Source: JAXGPF01 sp964650945
Lineage (GTDB): Bacteria; Verrucomicrobiota; Kiritimatiellia; JAAZAB01
Reading direction: 5' to 3'
Assembly: GCA_964650945.1 (NCBI GenBank)
Contig: CAZYXU010000156.1
Span: 1-8,291 of the forward strand
DNA: 8,291 nt
In this document: in pieces, positions 1-4,612 of the stretch
How the letters are laid out: the number at the start of each line of letters is the position of its first letter
Numbering within the stretch: position 1 is the stretch's first letter
Position numbers and translations under genes: made by a program
The notes under the pieces: model-generated
Database searches by the model: none
Told to the model about the DNA's origin: nothing
The model's input: only the letters and a program-made list of their open reading frames with translations

Positions 1-252
1 GATCATCTGGTCATTGACCTGGGCGCCGATGGCACGGTCGTGATTGTGGATGATGCGGGCGCCCCGGTGGTGGCGGCGGGCGCGGTCGGCCAGGGCCGGG
101 TGGCGCTGAACGGCATGCTGCCGGGCGCGGCGGGCGCACGCGACGATGGCTCTGGAAAAACCATCCAGGCGCCCACCGGCGCGGAATGGGAAGTGTTTTT
201 GAATACCGTCCGCTGGCTGGCCGGGGATAAACCGCCGGCGGATAAACCTTGA
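1..252 (+). CDS. C-terminal fragment of a glutamine-amidotransferase-like (ThuA/beta-galactosidase trimerisation type) protein
   Basis: The frame is open from the first base and ends at TGA 250-252, giving 83 residues; the true start lies upstream of the window. The tail has a short beta-strand-rich stretch (HLVIDLGADGTVVIVDDAG), then GQGRVALNGMLPG and finally EWEVFLNTVRWLAG. The pattern 'G-x-G-R-V-(hydrophobic)-x-G-M ... N-x-V-R-W-L-A-G' is typical of the C-terminal end of class I glutamine-amidotransferase-like domains (ThuA-like or beta-galactosidase trimerisation type) in polysaccharide-degrading bacteria. The last residues (DKPPADKP) look like a disordered tail. An ATG at 40 is internal to the frame and is not a credible start because the reading frame continues upstream of it. 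The next gene begins 25 bases downstream, so the two probably share a transcript. The fold assignment rests on motif resemblance only, and the catalytic part is not in the window. Confidence 0.6.
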   Translation, partial: DHLVIDLGADGTVVIVDDAGAPVVAAGAVGQGRVALNGMLPGAAGARDDGSGKTIQAPTGAEWEVFLNTVRWLAGDKPPADKP

Positions 253-277
253 TGCGGGGGTAACCAGCGAATCTATT

Positions 278-1087
278 ATGAAAAAAATCTCACTAGTCCG
301 CGGCCTGTTACCAATGCTTGCAGGATGCTGCCTGACCGCCGGCGCCGGACCGGCTAAGCCGGCTGCCGGCGCGCCGGCGCCCTGGAGCCGGGAACTGGCC
401 ATCGTCTCGCTGGCCAGTTATCCGTTGTCCAAGGCGGAAAAGGCGGAGATCCTCTCCCTGGGCGAGTTTGCCAAAACGCTGGGACTGGAGCCGGAGTGGG
501 TGGATGCGGACATCTTTTTACCCGAACAGCGCGCGCAATGTCGGCAATACCGCCGGATCCTGATTCCGCGGCATGCCTTCTGTTTCACCCCCGTGATGTA
601 TGCCGGCATGACCGATTATGTGAACAACGGCGGCTTGTTGATTAGTAATTCCATCCTCTATGGCATAGACCATAATGGCGACCGGAAATTCGACGGCAAA
701 GACGGCGATACGCCCTGGCCCGGCAAACGGAGCTGCTTCCCCACCCTGGGCATCTTCGGCCATGCCACCGCCTCCATCACCAACATTTCCGTCTTGGTGG
801 AATGCCCGCTCAGCGCAGGACTGCCGGCCGGCCAGGCCCTGGACCTTGGGAAAATCCTGAAAACCCGCGACACCTTGAATAAAAGCGCCGAGGTCATCAT
901 CACCGGCAGCGGCGCCATCCGGCATGGCGAAATCCGGGGCCGGCCTTTCCTGGCATACAAACATGCCGGCAACGGCGCCTGTGTTTTTGCGGCGCCGAAT
1001 CTGCAGGACAGCCATCCTTTGATTCGCCAGATTGCCAGTAACTGCTTCAGCCGCGCCACGCTGGCCTGGCTCACCTTGCAGGAATAA
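278..1087 (+). CDS. Predicted lipoprotein with glutamine-amidotransferase-like fold, function unknown
   Basis: A 269-aa protein. The N-terminus MKKISLVRGLLPMLAGC has a positively charged start, a short hydrophobic core and a lipobox L14-A15-G16-C17, which predicts lipid attachment at Cys17 and a membrane-anchored exported protein. The mature part alternates strands and helices: RELAIVSLASYP (about residues 38-49), then RRILIPRH, then YVNNGGLLISNS around 114-124. That last motif, with the paired glycines G118-G119, is characteristic of glutamine-amidotransferase-like or beta-galactosidase trimerisation domains. No Cys-His-Glu triad can be recognised, so a structural or ligand-binding role seems likelier than hydrolysis. 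Immediately after the fold motif is an EF-hand-like loop, D131-x-N133-x-D135-x3-D139-x2-D142, which could bind calcium. The C-terminus (GNGACVFAAPNLQD ... ATLAWL) echoes the end of the upstream gene. The start has only a distant G-run (256-261) as a possible ribosome-binding site; the signal peptide supports this ATG. The stop is two bases before the next start. Confidence 0.75.
   Translation: MKKISLVRGLLPMLAGCCLTAGAGPAKPAAGAPAPWSRELAIVSLASYPLSKAEKAEILSLGEFAKTLGLEPEWVDADIFLPEQRAQCRQYRRILIPRHAFCFTPVMYAGMTDYVNNGGLLISNSILYGIDHNGDRKFDGKDGDTPWPGKRSCFPTLGIFGHATASITNISVLVECPLSAGLPAGQALDLGKILKTRDTLNKSAEVIITGSGAIRHGEIRGRPFLAYKHAGNGACVFAAPNLQDSHPLIRQIASNCFSRATLAWLTLQE
1080..1084 (+). promoter_or_regulatory. 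Shine-Dalgarno-like site for the beta-propeller gene
   Basis: AGGAA lies inside the last codons of the upstream lipoprotein gene, five bases before ATG 1090. It is the best ribosome-binding site in the window and supports ATG 1090 as the real start of the following gene, even though that gene lacks a signal peptide. The two-base spacing between genes suggests translational coupling. Confidence 0.5.
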
Positions 1088-1089
1088 CC

Positions 1090-4000
1090 ATGAAACCTAA
1101 ATCAACATCTACGGCAACCTGGACCGCGCCGCGCGCCGGCCGGTTCGACTTGGAATTGGAAATCCAGACGCCGGCGGCTGCCGCCGGCGCATATGTCCCG
1201 GTGGAATTGCCGGATATCCAGATCGCAGCCCGCCGGATTGACCCGGACAGTTTTTGGGTGACTGCGTACGACGCGCATGGCGCGCCGCTGGTGTTCGATC
1301 CGGCGGCGCCCGCGCCGGTATGTTATAAAATCCCCAGCCGGTTTGACCCGGATTATGAAGGCCGGGCCCTGCCCCTGCACGCGCGCCGGGGCCGGCTGGT
1401 GTTCCTGGCGCGGACGGCACAGCGCCGGCAGCGGTTCAGCGTGTATTTCAATTCCCGCCGCGCCCGCCATGCTCCGGAATGCGCCCCGGAATACGGCGGC
1501 TTGATCGGCGATGGCGATGTCTTTACCCAGCGCGCCGGACCGCTGGCCGTCCCCGGCCAGGCGCGGCCGGTATTATGGGGCACGCAATTATGCGGACGCC
1601 CTGGCATGGTGGTGGCTTCATCCATGGCCATGGGTATTTATTTCTTCGAGGATATCGGCGGCGGACGCTCTCCGGTGTTTGTCAATCGCGGACATCTGCG
1701 CGATATCGAGGGCAAGGTGATTGGCGGCATTCCCACCTTCCACGACTTGAGCGGCTCCGGCATGCTGGACCTGGTCGCCGGCCTGGATGACGGCCGCCTG
1801 GTATGGTCCCGTAACACCGGCACGGCCGCCGACCCGCGCTTCGCCCCGCCGCGGACGCTTTGCGGAGTTGACGGACACCCCCTGGAGATCAAGCCGTTTC
1901 TGGAAGGAAAATTCAGGCTGGTCACAGACCGGGAGGGCCGGCCCAACCGGCTTTATTCCCGCATGCCGCTGATCGTCATGCACGGCGGCCGCTGCCACCT
2001 TAATCCCGTGCCGCTTTTCGCGCCCGGCCGGCAGGCCGGCGTTTGCGACTTGATTGTCGGCACCCGCGGCGGATTTTTCATCTGGTTCCGGCATACCCGC
2101 GCGGGATTCGAACACGGCCGGCTGCTGCAGGACACGTCCGGCAAGCCTTTGCGGGTGGATGCCGCCACATGCTTTCCCACCTGCGCGCCGGATGCCCGGC
2201 CCGGCCGGGTCGTAATGTGGGCGGGTGATTATTTCGGGCGCGTCTTCCGCATCGTGCAGGCGGGGTTCGCCAACGATGCCCCGGTGTTCCACCCGCCCCG
2301 GCAGGTGAATGTGCCGGATGAAGTCGAATACTCCTTCCCGCTGGCCATTGTACAAGGGCGCCGCCAGGATTTGCTGGTGGGCGATTTCCACGGCCATGTG
2401 AAATATTTCCGGCAAACCGGCCGGAACCGGGCCGGCGACCAGCAGTTCGACGCCGGGCGGCCGGTGACCATGTCCAATGCCTGGATTGTGCACCATATGC
2501 CGGTCGCCCATTATACGGATTTGAACGGTGACGGCGTGCGGGACATCGTCAGCGGCGATGTCAAGGGCGGCGTTTACGGCTACCGCAACCTCGCCGCCAA
2601 CGCCAATCCATGCTTCGTTGCCGGCCGCCTGCTGCGGGCGGGAAACGCGTCGTTGAAAATTCAGGGCGGGCCGGATCCCAACAGCCCGGCCGACGGCTAT
2701 TCCAAGCCGCTGGCGGCGGATCTTTCCGGCGCCGGCCACCCCGACCTGCTCATCGGCACGGGCCTGGGCCGCATCATGCATTACCCCTGGGCCGGCTTGG
2801 AGGCCGACGGCCTGCCGCGGTTCCGCAAGGGCCGGGTCTTGCGCGATACGCGCGGCCAGCCCATCCGCTGCCATCACATGTCCGGCCTGGAACTGGCCGA
2901 TTGGGACGGCGATGGCGTGCCGGACCTGATTGTCGGCGGGCAGTGCCGGGTGCATGCCTTTCAGGACGACGACAATGATACATCCCAGGTGCGGTTTTAT
3001 AAGGGTATCCGGCTAGGCCGGCGCTTGTGTTTTCAACCCTACCAGGCAATCAGCGCCGAAGGCGATAACCTGTTCTGCAACCGGCCGGTGGCGCTGTCAG
3101 TGGTGAACGCCCCGGATGGCCGGCGGCTGCTGGTTAACCGGATGTGTTTCCGCCAGACCGATCCCCGGCGTCCGACTTTGGTCGAATTCGAAAAATTCCT
3201 CCCGCCACTGCTCATCCATGGCCGCGCCAAATGCCCGGGCGCCTGTGGCTCTTTGTCTTCCCTGAATGCCGATGACCCGCTGACTGTGGAAGGCAGCGTG
3301 GTGGGCAGCCTGTTCGCCTTCCGGGAAACATTCGTGGCGCTGGGCGGTTATCCGGCCGCGCGGCTCCGCCGTAATCGGCCGTATGCCCGCGGCGGCCGGC
3401 CGGGGCCTTTGGCCAGGATGCCGGCCAGCCCGCCGCCGGCGGCGAACCCGATCAAACATCGGGTCGCCGGCCGCCTGCCAGTGCGGCGCATTGCCGATGA
3501 TTTACGGCTCAACCGGTCGCTCATCCGTGCGGCGCAGCAATGGCCGGGGACGGAGTTGCAGAAGGTGGACACCTGGATGATGCCGGAACCCGACCGGGTC
3601 ATTGTCCGCGCCGGCGCCAATCGGCAGGGCCTGTTCCTGCTGGTGGATGTTGTCGAACCGCTGATGGACCGCCTGATTTGCTGGACGGACCACCGCAACG
3701 GGCCGCTGGAAAGCGACGACCGCGTGGAAATCCGGCTGGATTTCCAGGCTGCGTCCGCCAGGCGCAACCCGCACATGTATTTCTGCATGATCAATCACCG
3801 GGGCTTTTTCAAGGAAATGAACCTGCGGCGCAGCGATGCCGAGCCCGAAGGACCCTGGCGGGTCGGCCGCCGGCCGATCCAAGTCATTTCGTCCGTCCGC
3901 CAGGATGGATTCCAACTGGCGATTGCCCTGGCCTGGGAGAAATGGAATCGGCCCTGGCCGGCGGCGCTGCGGCAATGCCGGATCGAAATCAAGCGGCGGC

Positions 4001-4113
4001 GGCATTTGTATGCCAACGAAGTCCGGGCCAAGGAGCAGCGCCTGAGCGCCGCCAGTTCGCTGAGCGGCGGCGAATGGGCCTGGAGAAGGTTGGCGCCTTA
4101 TGGAAAAATTTGA
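1090..4113 (+). CDS. FG-GAP/VCBS-like beta-propeller protein with C-terminal CBM9-like domain
   Basis: A 1007-aa protein. Residues about 17-125 form a strand-rich N-terminal domain (YVPVELPDIQIAARRIDPDS ... GRLVFLARTAQRRQRFSVYF). From about 160 to 640 there are repeated blades with the core 'D-L-(I/L)-V-G-x(2-3)-G-x(2-4)-aromatic', near residues 173, 219, 320, 375, 427, 477, 544 and 604, spaced about 45-100 apart, consistent with a seven- or eight-bladed propeller. Two blades carry the canonical FG-GAP calcium loop: DLNGDGVRD (477-485) and DWDGDGVPD (604-612). Two others are degenerate: DLSGSGMLD (219-227) and DLSGAGHPD (544-552). Blades also contain the common 'N-x-G ... P-x-F ... L' spacer. 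A Pro/Ala-rich linker (about 770-790) leads to a CBM9-like/DOMON-type sandwich at about 798-1007 (LFLLVDVVEP, SDDRVEIRLDF, GFQLAIALAWEKW). Such proteins are usually extracellular and carbohydrate-associated, but no signal peptide or membrane segment is visible. No catalytic motif is recognised. The function is inferred as ligand or glycan binding. Confidence 0.75.
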   Translation: MKPKSTSTATWTAPRAGRFDLELEIQTPAAAAGAYVPVELPDIQIAARRIDPDSFWVTAYDAHGAPLVFDPAAPAPVCYKIPSRFDPDYEGRALPLHARRGRLVFLARTAQRRQRFSVYFNSRRARHAPECAPEYGGLIGDGDVFTQRAGPLAVPGQARPVLWGTQLCGRPGMVVASSMAMGIYFFEDIGGGRSPVFVNRGHLRDIEGKVIGGIPTFHDLSGSGMLDLVAGLDDGRLVWSRNTGTAADPRFAPPRTLCGVDGHPLEIKPFLEGKFRLVTDREGRPNRLYSRMPLIVMHGGRCHLNPVPLFAPGRQAGVCDLIVGTRGGFFIWFRHTRAGFEHGRLLQDTSGKPLRVDAATCFPTCAPDARPGRVVMWAGDYFGRVFRIVQAGFANDAPVFHPPRQVNVPDEVEYSFPLAIVQGRRQDLLVGDFHGHVKYFRQTGRNRAGDQQFDAGRPVTMSNAWIVHHMPVAHYTDLNGDGVRDIVSGDVKGGVYGYRNLAANANPCFVAGRLLRAGNASLKIQGGPDPNSPADGYSKPLAADLSGAGHPDLLIGTGLGRIMHYPWAGLEADGLPRFRKGRVLRDTRGQPIRCHHMSGLELADWDGDGVPDLIVGGQCRVHAFQDDDNDTSQVRFYKGIRLGRRLCFQPYQAISAEGDNLFCNRPVALSVVNAPDGRRLLVNRMCFRQTDPRRPTLVEFEKFLPPLLIHGRAKCPGACGSLSSLNADDPLTVEGSVVGSLFAFRETFVALGGYPAARLRRNRPYARGGRPGPLARMPASPPPAANPIKHRVAGRLPVRRIADDLRLNRSLIRAAQQWPGTELQKVDTWMMPEPDRVIVRAGANRQGLFLLVDVVEPLMDRLICWTDHRNGPLESDDRVEIRLDFQAASARRNPHMYFCMINHRGFFKEMNLRRSDAEPEGPWRVGRRPIQVISSVRQDGFQLAIALAWEKWNRPWPAALRQCRIEIKRRRHLYANEVRAKEQRLSAASSLSGGEWAWRRLAPYGKI

Positions 4114-4118
4114 AAGCC

Positions 4119-4135
4119 AATTAAATGAGTTAATT
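4119..4135 (+). terminator. Weak AT-only inverted repeat after the propeller gene
   Basis: AATTAA and TTAATT form a perfect 6-bp inverted repeat around a 5-nt ATGAG loop, six bases after the TGA stop. An AT-only stem is thermodynamically weak and is followed by TTAAA rather than a long T run, so it is at best a poor intrinsic terminator. The GC-rich hairpins further downstream would stall polymerase more effectively. Confidence 0.15.
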
Positions 4136-4187
4136 TTAAAGTCAGCTTTTGAAAGAAGTATTCAGAACTAAAAACCAGTGCATTGTG

Positions 4188-4215
4188 TTGATTGTAAACA
4201 AATTGAGTTTATTCT
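4188..4215 (+). promoter_or_regulatory. Possible sigma70-like promoter reading into the hairpin array
   Basis: TTGATT (4188-4193) and TATTCT (4210-4215) are separated by 16 bases. Each is a fair match to the -35 and -10 consensus. In a 28% G+C segment such matches arise easily by chance, so this is a weak call. If real, the transcript would begin just upstream of the repeat array and consist of stacked hairpins. Confidence 0.15.
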
Positions 4216-4232
4216 AAATTCTGACTCTTGCA

Positions 4233-4497
4233 TTCCGGACTGTAGTAGCGCCACGGTGTGGCGCACTCCGGTTCCGGACTGTAGTAGCGCCACGGTGTGG
4301 CGCACTCCGGNNNNNNNNNNNNNNNNNNNNNNNNNNNNNNNNNNNNNNNNNNNNNNNNNNNNNNNNNNNNNNNNNNNNNNNNNNNNNNNNNNNNNNNNNN
4401 NNNNNNNNNNGCACTCCGGTTCCGGACTGTAGTAGCGCCACGGTGTGGCGCACTCCGGTTCCGGACTGTAGTAGCGCCACGGTGTGGCGCACGCCGG
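4233..4497 (+). repeat. Tandem array of a 39-bp GTAG-headed palindromic (REP-like) unit, interrupted by an N gap
   Basis: Four full units are visible, head to tail with no spacers: 4233-4271, 4272-4310, 4420-4458 and 4459-4497. The end of another unit is at 4411-4419. The first three are identical; the last differs by one base (T to G at 4493, in ACGCCGG). Each unit reads TTCCGGAC, TGTAGTA, then a perfect 7-bp stem GCGCCAC/GTGGCGC around a GGT loop, then ACTCCGG. The ACT after the stem can pair with the AGT before it across a single bulged A, extending the stem to ten pairs. CCGGA and TCCGG at the unit ends can pair too. The GTAG heading followed by a GC-rich palindrome is the architecture of REP elements. 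Contiguous units without spacers exclude a CRISPR array. Copy number is unknown because of the gap, and the segment is not credible as coding sequence. Confidence 0.85.
4311..4410. other. Assembly gap (100 N) inside the hairpin array
   Basis: Exactly 100 N, a conventional placeholder rather than a measured size. The 48 bases before it (4263-4310) equal the 48 bases after it (4411-4458), because both lie in the same repeat. The true array could therefore have as few as three units if the contigs simply overlap, or many more. Confidence 0.95.
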
Positions 4498-4529
4498 TTC
4501 CGACGAAGACAGAATATGCTGCATCAGAT

Positions 4530-4553
4530 GCCGAACGCCGTTCGGCTACTACA
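4530..4553 (-). repeat. Single inverted REP-like hairpin with a covarying stem
   Basis: On the minus strand this reads TGTAGTA, then stem GCCGAAC, loop GGC, and stem GTTCGGC. This is the same layout as each array unit (TGTAGTA, 7-bp stem, GG-pyrimidine loop, 7-bp stem), but the stem sequence differs at several positions and remains perfectly paired. The bases preceding TGTAGTA (TTCGGAA here, TTCCGGAC in the array) are also similar. It sits 32 bases beyond the last array unit in opposite orientation, so array plus singleton resemble the paired, inverted arrangement of REP clusters. It is non-coding, although a reading frame open upstream of the real GH20 start crosses it. Confidence 0.75.
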
Positions 4554-4587
4554 TTCCGAAGTATCTGAATTATTTTACTATCTACTT

Positions 4588-4593
4588 TATTAT
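4588..4593 (+). promoter_or_regulatory. Possible -10 element for the GH20-like gene
   Basis: TATTAT lies in the short AT-rich leader, 19 bases before ATG 4613. Seventeen bases upstream is CTGAAT (4565-4570), only a partial -35 match. The implied 5' leader would be about a dozen bases, with no strong ribosome-binding site. It is offered only because this is the sole promoter-like sequence between the hairpins and the gene. Confidence 0.2.
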
Positions 4594-4612
4594 CTATGGG
4601 ATGACAGCGAAT

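Larger units (their letters stand above)
4114..4232. other. AT-rich intergenic segment upstream of the hairpin array
   Basis: No gene is seen here. Bases 4114-4230 contain 33 G or C out of 117 (28%), in sharp contrast to the GC-rich genes on either side. The segment holds a small AT-only inverted repeat just after the stop codon and one promoter-like pair, both listed separately at low confidence. It ends exactly where the first 39-bp repeat unit begins. Confidence 0.7.

Noticed and set aside
320..400. Dense GCCGGC palindromes as a possible regulatory or restriction-related signal
   Set aside because: GCCGGC is common through all the coding regions and follows from Ala-Gly and Pro-Ala codon pairs in GC-rich DNA; no clustering at regulatory positions was seen.
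1618..2955. 445-aa open frame on the minus strand
   Set aside because: It is antisense to the propeller gene, which has clear FG-GAP motifs; long antisense frames are expected in GC-rich coding DNA. The translation shows no recognisable domain.
4233..4497. CRISPR array
   Set aside because: The 39-bp units follow each other directly with no spacers between them and are palindromic throughout; no cas gene is visible.
4484..4612. Upstream ATG at 4484 (or 4601) as start of the GH20-like gene
   Set aside because: The extra residues would be encoded by the last repeat unit and the inverted hairpin. The signal peptide begins cleanly at ATG 4613.
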